64,000 nucleotides of DNA from Pseudomonas sp. dw_358 (GTDB lineage: Bacteria > Pseudomonadota > Gammaproteobacteria > Pseudomonadales > Pseudomonadaceae): contig NZ_JAAVUX010000001.1 of the NCBI RefSeq assembly GCF_018449655.1, positions 496,001 to 560,000 on the forward strand, given 5' to 3'. The translations under genes and the position numbers were made by a program. Below the pieces are notes generated by a model, which searched no databases, was not told the origin of the DNA, and worked only from the letters and a program-made list of their open reading frames with translations. Positions 27,689-37,010 of this stretch are shown one piece after another (the stretch's first letter is position 1; every line of letters starts with the position of its first letter).

Positions 27689-28968
27689 GGCGCCACTCCT
27701 TTACGTGGGGTCACACCGGTACGGCTGACCCGAATCAGGCCACGGGGACGCCAGATCATCATCAACACCATCAATACGCCGAACAGCAGCACGCGGTACT
27801 CGGCAAAGCTGCGCAGCAATTCGGGAGCCACGGTCAGGACGAACGCGGCAATCACCACGCCCACAGTGGAACCCATGCCGCCCAGTACCACGATGGCCAG
27901 GATCAGCGCCGATTCGAAGAAGGTGAACGAGGTAGGGTTGACGAAGCCCTGATAGCTGGCAAAGAACACGCCCGCCAGACCTGCGGTAGAAGCACCCAGG
28001 GTGAACGCCGAGAGCTTGACCAGCACATGGTTCAGGCCCATGGAGCGGCAGGCAATTTCGTCCTCGCGCAGCGCTTCCCAAGCGCGGCCGACCGGCATGC
28101 GGGTCAGGCGGTGCTTGATATACAGCACGGCCATCACCACCAGGAACAGCACGCTGTAGATGAAAATGAATTTCAGGTCCGGGTTATATTCAAAGCCGAA
28201 ATATTCATGAATCGGGACACCGCCATCTTTCGCGCGACGACCAAACTCCAGACCGAAGAACGTCGGCGAGGGCACCGGCACACCGTTGGGGCCGCCGGTG
28301 AAGGACACCCAGTTGGTCAGCACCAGACGGATGATCTCGCCGAAACCCAACGTCACGATGGCCAGGTAGTCGCCGTGCATCCGTAGCACCGGAAAGCCGA
28401 GAATACAGCCCGCCAACGCCGCAGCGATGGCCGACAACGGCAACGCCGACCAGAACCCCAGGCCCAGGTATTGGTAACCCAAGGCCAGGCCATAGGCGCC
28501 AATGGCATAGAAGGCTACGTAGCCCAGGTCGAGCAGGCCGGCCAGGCCGACCACGATGTTCAGGCCCAGCCCCAGCAGCACGTAGATCAGACCGAGGATG
28601 ACCACAGTCAGTATGTATTTGTTGGCGAACACCGGAAACACGATGGCAATGATGATCAATGCCGGGATGATGAAACGCAGATTCGACTTGTGGCTGGGCG
28701 GCAGCACATGCACCCCGGAGCCTGCACTTTCGAAGCGGTGCGAGACGGCCTGACCACGGGGGGTCTGCAGAAACAGGCTGATCAGGAACCGTCCGATCAT
28801 GACCACCAGCACCAGCCAGACCACCCGGGTGGGTTGCAGATTGAAGCTGTAGCCGTCCAGCACGACGCCGACGATCGGACCGAACACGATCAAGGCCAGC
28901 AAACCGGCAATGACCATGTCGATCAGGCTTTTCTTGATTTCGATGGGTTTGTTCAGGGCAGCAGACAT
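27685..28968 (-). CDS. livM: Branched-chain amino acid ABC transporter, permease LivM
   Basis: A 427-residue permease with an N-terminal extension (DUF3382-type, residues 1-100) and about ten helices. GLNIVVGLAGLLDLGYVAFYAIGAYG near residues 149-174 and the EAA-like loop GRAWEALREDEIACRSMGLN are diagnostic. The start at MSAALNK (28968) follows livH by 2 bases; a longer in-frame start lies inside livH and was dropped. Confidence 0.95.
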   Translation of the reverse strand: MSAALNKPIEIKKSLIDMVIAGLLALIVFGPIVGVVLDGYSFNLQPTRVVWLVLVVMIGRFLISLFLQTPRGQAVSHRFESAGSGVHVLPPSHKSNLRFIIPALIIIAIVFPVFANKYILTVVILGLIYVLLGLGLNIVVGLAGLLDLGYVAFYAIGAYGLALGYQYLGLGFWSALPLSAIAAALAGCILGFPVLRMHGDYLAIVTLGFGEIIRLVLTNWVSFTGGPNGVPVPSPTFFGLEFGRRAKDGGVPIHEYFGFEYNPDLKFIFIYSVLFLVVMAVLYIKHRLTRMPVGRAWEALREDEIACRSMGLNHVLVKLSAFTLGASTAGLAGVFFASYQGFVNPTSFTFFESALILAIVVLGGMGSTVGVVIAAFVLTVAPELLRSFAEYRVLLFGVLMVLMMIWRPRGLIRVSRTGVTPRKGVAP

Positions 28969-28970
28969 AC

Positions 28971-29885
<915 letters not shown>

Positions 29886-29983
29886 CAATGCACTCTCGTG
29901 AACGTCGGTCATCACGCACCGGCTCGCGGCACCGAGTCAGAACACGGCGACGCAGGCAGGCACAATGAATGAGAGAACTGACA

Positions 29984-30003
29984 GGCTACGCCTGAGCGTA
30001 GCC
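29984..30003 (-). terminator. Intercistronic hairpin between livK and livH
   Basis: GGCTACGC-TCAG-GCGTAGCC, a perfect 8-bp stem with a 4-base loop and no T-run, about 50 bases after the livK stop. Such hairpins typically protect the 3' end of the binding-protein message and reduce readthrough into the permease genes. Confidence 0.65.
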
Positions 30004-30055
30004 AGGAGCAGGATCGGCCCGCACAGAGGTGCACGAGCCGGACCCATTTTTCACA

Positions 30056-31192
30056 TTACTTCTGCTTGTCCAACTGGTGGTATTTGCCGCTGGCATCCCA
30101 CTGGTACATCACGTAGTCGGAGACTTTCAGATCGCCCTTGCTGTCCCAGGTCTTCTCGCCCATGACGGTGTTGACCGGGTGCGATTTCAGCCACTTGGCA
30201 GCGTCCTCGCCCTTGTTCGACTTGGCGCCGTTGAAACCGGCAGCCAGGGCCTGCACCGAAGCGTAGGCATACAACGTGTAGCCTTGCGGCGCAAAACCGG
30301 ACTTGGTCATCTGCTCGACCACCGCCTTGCTGCTTGGCAGCTTCTGCGGGTCGGCACCGAAGGTCATGTACACACCGTCGGTGTATTGCGGTCCGCCGGC
30401 AGTGGTGACCATTTCGTCGGTGACGATACCGTCGCCGGAGACGAAGTTGACCTTCAGGCCCTGGTCACGAAGTTGGTGAACCAGTGGACCGGCTTCCGGG
30501 TGCAGACCGCCGAAGTAAACGGTGTCGGCACCGGTGCCGCGGATCTTGGTGACCAAGGCGCTGAAGTCTTTCTCGCCGCGGGTCAGGCCTTCTTCCAGCA
30601 CCGGCTTGACGCCGCGCTTGGTCAGCTCGGCAGAGGTGGCGTCAGCCAGACCTTTACCGTAGGTGTCCTTGTCGTTGATGACTGCGACTTTCTTGGCTTT
30701 GAGCACGTCGACGATGTAGTCGCCGGCGACGATGCCTTGCTGGTCGTCACGGCCGCACATACGGAACATGGCGCTCAGACCGCGATCGGTGACGGTCGGG
30801 TTGGTCGAGCCAGGAGTGATCGCGATCACGCCGGCGTCGGCGTAGACCTCAGAAGCGGGAATGGTCGAGGACGAGCAGAAGTGACCGACCACGCCGGAGA
30901 CTTTGTCCTGGTCGACCAGTTTGTTGGCGACAGCCACAGCCTGCTTGGGCTCGCAGGCGTCGTCGCCCGGGACCAGAACAATCTTGCCGCCATTCACGCC
31001 GCCGGCAGCGTTGATGGCATCAGCCGCAGCTTGTGCACCTTTCATGTACTGCTCGCCGTAAGCGGCGTTGGCGCCAGTCATCGGGCCGGCAACGCCGATT
31101 TTGATGTCAGCAGCTTGAACAAACGAAGAAACACCCAAAGCGGAAGCCACTGCGAGGGCCAGAAAACCTTTCCTGTAAAACGTCTGCGACAT
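30056..31192 (-). CDS. livK: Branched-chain amino acid ABC transporter, periplasmic binding protein
   Basis: A 378-residue periplasmic protein (BraC type). The signal peptide is cleaved after FVQA; the mature part begins ADIKIGVAGPMTGANAAYG. GHFCSSSTIPASEVYADAG contains the ligand-contact serine/threonine run and, with MCGRDDQQG, the usual cysteines. It binds Leu/Ile/Val (often also Ala/Thr) for LivHMGF. ATG 31192 has AGGAG 9 bases upstream. A sigma-54 promoter lies at 31251-31265. Confidence 0.96.
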   Translation of the reverse strand: MSQTFYRKGFLALAVASALGVSSFVQAADIKIGVAGPMTGANAAYGEQYMKGAQAAADAINAAGGVNGGKIVLVPGDDACEPKQAVAVANKLVDQDKVSGVVGHFCSSSTIPASEVYADAGVIAITPGSTNPTVTDRGLSAMFRMCGRDDQQGIVAGDYIVDVLKAKKVAVINDKDTYGKGLADATSAELTKRGVKPVLEEGLTRGEKDFSALVTKIRGTGADTVYFGGLHPEAGPLVHQLRDQGLKVNFVSGDGIVTDEMVTTAGGPQYTDGVYMTFGADPQKLPSSKAVVEQMTKSGFAPQGYTLYAYASVQALAAGFNGAKSNKGEDAAKWLKSHPVNTVMGEKTWDSKGDLKVSDYVMYQWDASGKYHQLDKQK

Positions 31193-31250
31193 GAGGTGGT
31201 GCTCCTGAGATTTTTTGGTTTCGCACAACAACTTCAGCCCAATGCCCTGA

Positions 31251-31265
31251 GCAAGCACCGTGCCA
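31251..31265 (-). promoter_or_regulatory. Sigma-54 (RpoN) promoter of livK
   Basis: On the minus strand CTGGCACG-GTGC-TTGCT: the -24 TGGCAC and -12 TTGC elements with exact 5-base spacing match the sigma-54 consensus at every key position. It lies about 59 bases upstream of the livK start. RpoN control fits with nitrogen-linked amino acid uptake. Confidence 0.75.
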
Positions 31266-31339
31266 GCACTGATTCCCGCTGTTTAAAACCCGTTACATCA
31301 CCGCCCTAGACCCTTTCATCGACGTCGCTTTGCGGGCCG

Positions 31340-31437
31340 TGCAACCGTCTGGAATGCGGCAGGTGGTACTTGCAGCAGAAAAAGGTGCAACCCTTCGCCA
31401 CTATCGTTGCAACCTTTTATTACAGTCTCGTGCAACC
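31340..31437 (-). promoter_or_regulatory. Phased TGCAACC direct repeats upstream of livK
   Basis: TGCAACC occurs at 31340, 31386, 31408 and 31431 (plus strand), steps of 46, 22 and 23 bases, that is about two helical turns or twice that; a degenerate TGC-GT-AACC follows at 31452. Three copies extend to GTGCAACC. They lie 75-190 bases upstream of the sigma-54 promoter, where enhancer-binding activators bind. The rest of the 488-base gap (31193-31680) shows nothing further except the pncB leader. Confidence 0.5.
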
Positions 31438-31680
31438 ATGCTGTAACAGCTTGCGTAACCGAACTGCACATCGGCGGTGCGTCACTGCTACAGGACGCAC
31501 CATTACTGACGGATCAGCGTAGACGCAATTTTGCCAGACTCGGCAAAACCCTTGTTTTGCGGGGGCTTAGGCCATGGATGGCGGGTAGCCATCAGGTCAC
31601 GACAGAAAAAATACTTTCCCCGCACGCGCACTTGTGCGCCACTAGCAGCCTGCCCAGCAATTTGTGACCCGGAGAGACCC

Positions 31681-32880
31681 ATGAGCGAAGGCGTTTTCGC
31701 TGATCGCATCGTGCAAAACCTGCTCGACACCGATCTGTACAAACTCAGCATGATGCAGGCGGTTCTGCACAACTACCCGAATGTAGAGGTGGAATGGGAG
31801 TTTCGCTGCCGCAACGGCGAAGACCTGCGCGATTACCTGCCCGAACTGCGCCTGCAGATAGAACGCTTGAGCGAATTGAGTCTGAGCCCGGACCAATTGG
31901 ATTTTCTGGAACGCATCAACTTCATGAAGCCGGACTTCCTGCGCTTTCTGGGGCTGTTTCGCTTCAACCTGCGCTACCTGCACATGGGCATCGAGAACGA
32001 CGAACTGTTCATCCGCCTGCGCGGGCCGTGGCTGCATGTGATTCTGTACGAGGTGCCGCTGCTGGCCACGGTCAGCGAGGTGCGCAACCGCGCACTGCAC
32101 CCGGACGTGACGCTGGAGCAGGTGCGCAGCCAGCTTTACCGCAAGTTCGATTGGCTGACCGCCAACGCCACCCAGGACGAGCTCGCCCAGCTCCAGGTGG
32201 CTGACTTCGGCACCCGTCGGCGCTTTTCATTCAAGGTGCAGGAAGAAGTGGTCAACGTGCTCAAGCACGATTTCCCCGGGCGCTTTGTCGGCACCAGCAA
32301 TGTCCACCTGGCCCGAGAGTTCGACCTCAAGCCATTAGGCACCATGGCCCACGAGTGGATCATGGCGCACCAGCAACTGGGCCCACGACTGATCGACAGC
32401 CAGGCGGCCGCGCTGGATTGCTGGGTGCGGGAATACCGTGGTTTGCTGGGCATTGCCCTGACTGATTGCATCACCATGGACGCGTTTCTCGGCGACTTCG
32501 ATCTGTACTTCGCCAAGCTGTTCGACGGTCTGCGCCACGACTCGGGCGACCCGATCATCTGGGCAGAAAAAGCGATCGCCCATTATCACAAGCTGGGCAT
32601 CGACCCGATGACCAAGACCCTGACCTTTTCCGACAGCCTGACACTGCCCAAGGCACTGGACATCTTTCGCCAGCTGCGCGGGCGGATCAATGTCAGCTTC
32701 GGCATCGGCACCCACCTGACCTGTGACATTCCAGGGGTCAAGCCGATGAGCATCGTCTGCAAGATGACCGACTGCAATGGCCAGCCGGTGGCAAAGATTT
32801 CCGACGAGTCGGCCAAGACTCAGTGTCGTGACCCCAATTTCGTGGCTTATCTAAGGCATGTGTTCAAGGTGCCTGGCTGA
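31681..32880 (+). CDS. pncB: Nicotinate phosphoribosyltransferase
   Basis: A 399-residue enzyme that makes nicotinate mononucleotide from nicotinate, PRPP and ATP in NAD salvage. [16 protein letters not shown] near residues 12-27, [11 protein letters not shown] near residues 205-215 and GLRHDSGDP near residues 281-289 are family motifs. CGGAGAG lies 6 bases before ATG 31681. In P. aeruginosa nadE follows pncB; here the next gene is azurin on the opposite strand. Confidence 0.97.
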   Translation: MSEGVFADRIVQNLLDTDLYKLSMMQAVLHNYPNVEVEWEFRCRNGEDLRDYLPELRLQIERLSELSLSPDQLDFLERINFMKPDFLRFLGLFRFNLRYLHMGIENDELFIRLRGPWLHVILYEVPLLATVSEVRNRALHPDVTLEQVRSQLYRKFDWLTANATQDELAQLQVADFGTRRRFSFKVQEEVVNVLKHDFPGRFVGTSNVHLAREFDLKPLGTMAHEWIMAHQQLGPRLIDSQAAALDCWVREYRGLLGIALTDCITMDAFLGDFDLYFAKLFDGLRHDSGDPIIWAEKAIAHYHKLGIDPMTKTLTFSDSLTLPKALDIFRQLRGRINVSFGIGTHLTCDIPGVKPMSIVCKMTDCNGQPVAKISDESAKTQCRDPNFVAYLRHVFKVPG

Positions 32881-32889
32881 AGACCGAAG

Positions 32890-32959
32890 CCTGTGGGAGC
32901 CAGCCTTGGCTGCGATGCAGACGACTCGGTCTGACTGGACGAAGGGGTGCTCCCACAGG
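32890..32959. repeat. Inverted repeat between pncB and azurin
   Basis: CCTGTGGGAGC at 32890 and its exact complement GCTCCCACAGG at 32949-32959 enclose a GC-rich 48-base loop with further pairing (CCAGCC-TTGG-CTG). It is a REP-type element of the TGTGGGAGC family common in pseudomonads, placed between two convergent genes where it can end both transcripts. Confidence 0.8.
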
Positions 32960-32962
32960 GGA

Positions 32963-33412
32963 TCAATCCACCAGTGAGACCGTGCCCTTCATCATCGAGA
33001 TATGCCCCGGATACGAGCAGAAGAAAGCGTATTTTTCAGACGGGTCCAACTTCGCCACATCAAACGTCACCGAGTCCTTTTCCCCTGCACCAATGATCTT
33101 GGTATGGGCGATGACCCGCGTGTCCCCAGGCTTGATGTAGTCGTGGTCCAGCGTCGCTGCCATGCCGTCCGCGGCAATGCCATCGGCATCTGCCTCCTTG
33201 GACAGCACCCAGTTGTGCCCCATTACCGCCACCGGCAAGCCACCGGAGTGGGTCAGGTTGACGGTGAAAGTCTTGCAGGCTTTGGGGACCTGAATGGCCT
33301 TGGTATCGAAGGTCATGGTGTCGGTGGAGTCGACGGTGGTCTGGCATTCGGCGGCCATCGCATGGGCGCTGGCGAGGGTCAGCAGGGACAGGGTGACGGC
33401 TTTGAAGAGCAT
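32963..33412 (-). CDS. azu: Azurin
   Basis: A 149-residue periplasmic type I copper protein; the signal ends AHAMAA and the mature chain starts [12 protein letters not shown]. The copper ligands are visible: His in MGHNW, and Cys-His-Met in [14 protein letters not shown]. The structural disulfide Cys pair (ECQ and ACK) is kept. It carries electrons in respiratory or stress-linked redox chains. It is 79 bases after the transglutaminase gene stop on the same strand. Confidence 0.97.
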   Translation of the reverse strand: MLFKAVTLSLLTLASAHAMAAECQTTVDSTDTMTFDTKAIQVPKACKTFTVNLTHSGGLPVAVMGHNWVLSKEADADGIAADGMAATLDHDYIKPGDTRVIAHTKIIGAGEKDSVTFDVAKLDPSEKYAFFCSYPGHISMMKGTVSLVD

Positions 33413-33491
33413 GGAGGTCTCCGGCAGAGGGAAGAAGGCAACTGCCGCCATGATAGTCCACTGGGGATCATGGGTTTTCATGAAAGATCCG

Positions 33492-34385
33492 CTACCCCTC
33501 CAGCGGCATCACCGTCACCTGGACCTCGGGATCATGATTGCCGCCGCCCAGAATCACCCCGCGCAGTGGCGAGACATCGGAGAAGTCCCGGCCCCAAGCC
33601 AGAGTGATGTGCTCCAGGGCCGGCTGCACATTGTTGGTCGGGTCGAAATCCACCCAACCCAGCGCCGGGCAGAACACCGAGACCCAGGCATGGGAAGCGT
33701 CGGCACCGATCAGCCTGGGCTGGCCGGGCGGTGGCTGGGTCAGCAGGTAGCCGCTGACATAACGTGCTGCCAGGCCACGAGAGCGCAGGCAGGCCAGCAT
33801 CAGGTGAGCGAAGTCCTGGCAGACGCCACGACGGCTTTCCAGCACTTCCACCAGGGGCGTTGCCACCTGGGTGGCTTCGGCATCGAAGGTGAACTCGTCG
33901 AAAATCTTTTCCATCAACGCCTGGGTGCCTTCCAGCAGCGGTCGGCCCGCCGGGAAGCAGCTCTGGGAAAACTCCACGAAGCTCTTCTTCAAGCGCACGT
34001 AGGGCGACTCGAAGCGATAGCGGCAGGCCTCCAGCAACTGGTTGACCATGGGATTGCCGCTGTAGCACAACGCCGCACGGGTGTCCTCCCAGGCTGGCGA
34101 CCGGGCGAAATCCAGGGTCGGCCGTGGCAACACCTCGACCCACAAACGTGCGCACACTTTCAATTCATCGTGGGGCCGCTCGAACGCCAGACGGGTCAGC
34201 GGGTTGCCGAAGACATCCTGCTCGTCCATGCGCGACGTCGGCTCGGGGCTGATGCGCATCTCATGGCGCTCGCAGACTTGCCACTCGCTGGGGCGAGGCC
34301 ACAGGTGAGCGAGCTGCTTGGCCAGGGAAACCGGGCTGTCGTAGGTGTAGTGGGTGTCGTGAATGATCTGATAGCGCGCGCTCAT
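33492..34385 (-). CDS. Transglutaminase-like cysteine peptidase family protein
   Basis: A 297-residue protein with an N-terminal transglutaminase beta domain ([15 protein letters not shown]) and a core with Cys-His-Asp: [32 protein letters not shown] near residues 165-196 and [10 protein letters not shown]...WVDFDPTNN near residues 212-235. No signal peptide is seen. The start ATG 34385 overlaps the stop of the ATP-grasp gene by one base (TGATG), so translation is coupled. In this gene family the enzyme is thought to cleave or form amide bonds on a product of the partner ligases. Confidence 0.9.
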   Translation of the reverse strand: MSARYQIIHDTHYTYDSPVSLAKQLAHLWPRPSEWQVCERHEMRISPEPTSRMDEQDVFGNPLTRLAFERPHDELKVCARLWVEVLPRPTLDFARSPAWEDTRAALCYSGNPMVNQLLEACRYRFESPYVRLKKSFVEFSQSCFPAGRPLLEGTQALMEKIFDEFTFDAEATQVATPLVEVLESRRGVCQDFAHLMLACLRSRGLAARYVSGYLLTQPPPGQPRLIGADASHAWVSVFCPALGWVDFDPTNNVQPALEHITLAWGRDFSDVSPLRGVILGGGNHDPEVQVTVMPLEG

Positions 34386-36871
34386 CACACCGATACCGTC
34401 TGCTGGTTGACGTCATCGACGTGGGCGAAATGGCGCAAGGCCAGACGGTCGGAGACCTGACTGCTGGTGGCGGAAATTTCCGCCAGCAGGTCGGCCAGCC
34501 CCTCGAGCACGGCATTGGCGCTGCCGGCACCGAACAGCGGGTTTTCCAGAGTGCCGAGGTCGAAGTGGCGCAGGCGCTCGATCAGCAGTGCAATGGCGCG
34601 GTCACGGGGCGCGCCGAACTCTTCATTGAGGCGACGCAACGAGCGATTTACCAGCTTGAGCTGGAACAGCACGGCGTGGGGGTTCTGCTCGTCCAGCAGG
34701 AGCAGGTCCAGCACCGGAATCAGTTGCGGCACCGCCAGATAACGGGAGCGGTAGGTGATGCTGCTGTTGCCCAGCTCCAACAACCACTCCAACCCGGCCT
34801 GATCGTCCACCGCCGTACCGCGCAGGAACGCCGAAAGGCTGGTGCTGAGGAACTGCAAGCGCTCCAGGCGCCGGCCGATCATCAGGAAGCGCCAGCCTTC
34901 GTCACGGGTCATGTCGTCGAGGGCGAAGCCCGACAGCGCGGCGAGGGACATGACCAGACGGTTGAGGAAATCCAGCAGCTCGGCAAAGTCCGGCTCTTCA
35001 CTGTCCAGGGTCTGCGCCTCGCGCTGCAACTCCACCAGCGCTTGCCAGTTTTCCCGGGACAGCTTGCCGCGCACCTGCGACGCTGCCCATTGCAGCCGTT
35101 GCAGGTTGGAACGCAGGCTGAATGGCCAGTCCTCCCCCAGCAAGGCGGCGAGCAGGCGCTCTTCGAGGTCGCCCTCTTCCGGCAGCAGGTTGAGGCTGTC
35201 GGCCAGCTCCACGGCGGCCTCCAGCGCTTGCGGGTCATCGCCATCGACATAACGGCCAAGGATGATGCGCAGCAACCGCGCGCTGTCGTCGCAACGTTCG
35301 CAGTAGCGACCGAACCAGAACAGGTTCTCTACCACCCGCGACGGCAGGTAAGGGTCCAGGCGCACCAGATCGTGCACGCCGATGGGCCGTTGGGCCTTCC
35401 ACTGCTCGCCCACGGGCGAGCGGTCGCCCAGCACCCAGGTGTCCTTGCTGGCACCGCCGCGCTGCATGGACACCACTTCGGCATCGGCCTCGGCGGCCAC
35501 GCGGGTCAGGCCGCCGGGCAACACCCGGTAATCATCCTTCCCGGCCACGGCATACACCCGCATGCCGATGGCCCGTGGCTGCAGCTGGCTACTGTCCGCC
35601 TGCCAGACCGGCGCCTGGGATAACTGCGCGATTTCCTGCGCCACGTAGGCGTAGGGGCGCGCCTGCATGCGCTTGGCCAGGGTCTTGCGCTGGGCGCTGT
35701 CGAGGTCGCGGCCGAACACCGGCACAAAGCTTTGCGACGGAAAGGCCGGCTTGATCAGCAGATCACCGAGCTTTTCGATGGCCTGGTCCAGCACCGGCGG
35801 CTCGCCGCACCACCAAGTGGCGACGGAGGGCAGAATCAATGCTTCGCCAAACAAGTGCTGATTGATCTTTGGCAGAAAGCCCAGCAGGCCGGGAGACTCC
35901 AGCACACCACTGCCCAAAGCGTTGCCCACCACCACGCGGCCCTGACGCACGGCCTGGAGCAGGCCGGGCACGCCCAGGGCCGAGTCGGTGCGCAACTCCA
36001 GCGGGTCACAGAAGTCATCGTCCAGGCGGCGCATGATCGCGTGGACCCGCCGCAGCCCGCTGAGGGTCTTGAGGTATACCGTAGCGTCGCGCACTGTGAG
36101 ATCGCCGCCTTCCACCAACGGGTAACCGAGCTGGCGCGCCAGATACAGATGCTCGAAGTAACTTTCGTTGAAACGGCCGGGAGTCAACAGCACCACCAGC
36201 GGCGTCTCGCCCTCGCTGGGGGCCAGCCGCGTCAGGGTTTCCTGCAGGGTGCGGAAAAAACCGGTGAGGTGCTGCACCCGCAGGTCGCGGTACAGCTCGG
36301 GAAACGCCCGCGACACAATCATGCGGTTTTCCAGCGCGTAACCCGCACCGGAGGGCGCCTGGGTGCGGTCGGCGGTGACCCACCACTGGCCGTCCGGGGT
36401 ACGCGCCAGATCCACCGCGTACAGATGCAGGAAAGTATTCTCCGGCGGGACGATGCCTTGGCAGGGCCAGAGGTAGTTGTTATGGCCGTAGACCAGCTCG
36501 GCAGGCAACAACCCTTCGGCGATGAGGGTCTGCGGGCCATAAATGTCGGCCAGCACGGCATTGAGCAGCCGCGCGCGCTGGGCGATGCCCGCCGATACCT
36601 GTTGCCATTCGGCGGCGGGGATCAGGTTGGGCAGCAGGTCCAGCTCCCACGGACGGTCCGCACCCTTGGGGTCGGCGTAGACGTTGTAGGTCACGCCGTT
36701 TTCCTGGATCTGCCGCGCCATCAATGCCTGCCGCTGGCCGAGCTGAGCCGAACTGCTGCGTTGCAGCTGGTCGAACAGCCGCCGCCAGTGGGGCCGCACG
36801 GCACCATCGGCTTCAAGCATTTCGTGGTAGGTACCCGCGCTCAGCGGGTAACGGTCAAGCAGATCAGGCAT
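34385..36871 (-). CDS. Circularly permuted ATP-grasp protein with C-terminal alpha-E domain
   Basis: An 828-residue two-domain protein. Residues about 1-480 form the circularly permuted ATP-grasp (former DUF404/DUF407; motifs YNVYADPKGADRPWELDLLPNLI, VVLLTPGRFNESYFEHLYLARQLGYPLVEGGDL, and LIKPAFPSQS). Residues about 515-828 form the alpha-E helical domain (former DUF403; ENLFWFGRYCERCDDSARLLR). The two are separate genes in many bacteria. ATP-grasp enzymes join a carboxylate and an amine. It is followed by the transglutaminase gene and preceded by the DUF2126 gene, a known conserved trio with no proven product. Confidence 0.92.
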   Translation of the reverse strand: MPDLLDRYPLSAGTYHEMLEADGAVRPHWRRLFDQLQRSSSAQLGQRQALMARQIQENGVTYNVYADPKGADRPWELDLLPNLIPAAEWQQVSAGIAQRARLLNAVLADIYGPQTLIAEGLLPAELVYGHNNYLWPCQGIVPPENTFLHLYAVDLARTPDGQWWVTADRTQAPSGAGYALENRMIVSRAFPELYRDLRVQHLTGFFRTLQETLTRLAPSEGETPLVVLLTPGRFNESYFEHLYLARQLGYPLVEGGDLTVRDATVYLKTLSGLRRVHAIMRRLDDDFCDPLELRTDSALGVPGLLQAVRQGRVVVGNALGSGVLESPGLLGFLPKINQHLFGEALILPSVATWWCGEPPVLDQAIEKLGDLLIKPAFPSQSFVPVFGRDLDSAQRKTLAKRMQARPYAYVAQEIAQLSQAPVWQADSSQLQPRAIGMRVYAVAGKDDYRVLPGGLTRVAAEADAEVVSMQRGGASKDTWVLGDRSPVGEQWKAQRPIGVHDLVRLDPYLPSRVVENLFWFGRYCERCDDSARLLRIILGRYVDGDDPQALEAAVELADSLNLLPEEGDLEERLLAALLGEDWPFSLRSNLQRLQWAASQVRGKLSRENWQALVELQREAQTLDSEEPDFAELLDFLNRLVMSLAALSGFALDDMTRDEGWRFLMIGRRLERLQFLSTSLSAFLRGTAVDDQAGLEWLLELGNSSITYRSRYLAVPQLIPVLDLLLLDEQNPHAVLFQLKLVNRSLRRLNEEFGAPRDRAIALLIERLRHFDLGTLENPLFGAGSANAVLEGLADLLAEISATSSQVSDRLALRHFAHVDDVNQQTVSV

Positions 36872-37010
36872 GGAATGCTCGGCGGCAGCGGTCAGTCGTC
36901 AATTTGCACAAATTCAGTTACAAACGCTCACGGCCGCCGACGCCGCACCCTTTCGGGGCGGCACCACAGCGGCCTGTGATGCCCCCGTCCCTGGGGGCGC
37001 GCAATATAAC

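Noticed and set aside
31340-31437. CRISPR-like direct repeats
   Set aside because: The repeat is only 7-8 bases and no cas gene is near; spacing fits protein-binding sites.
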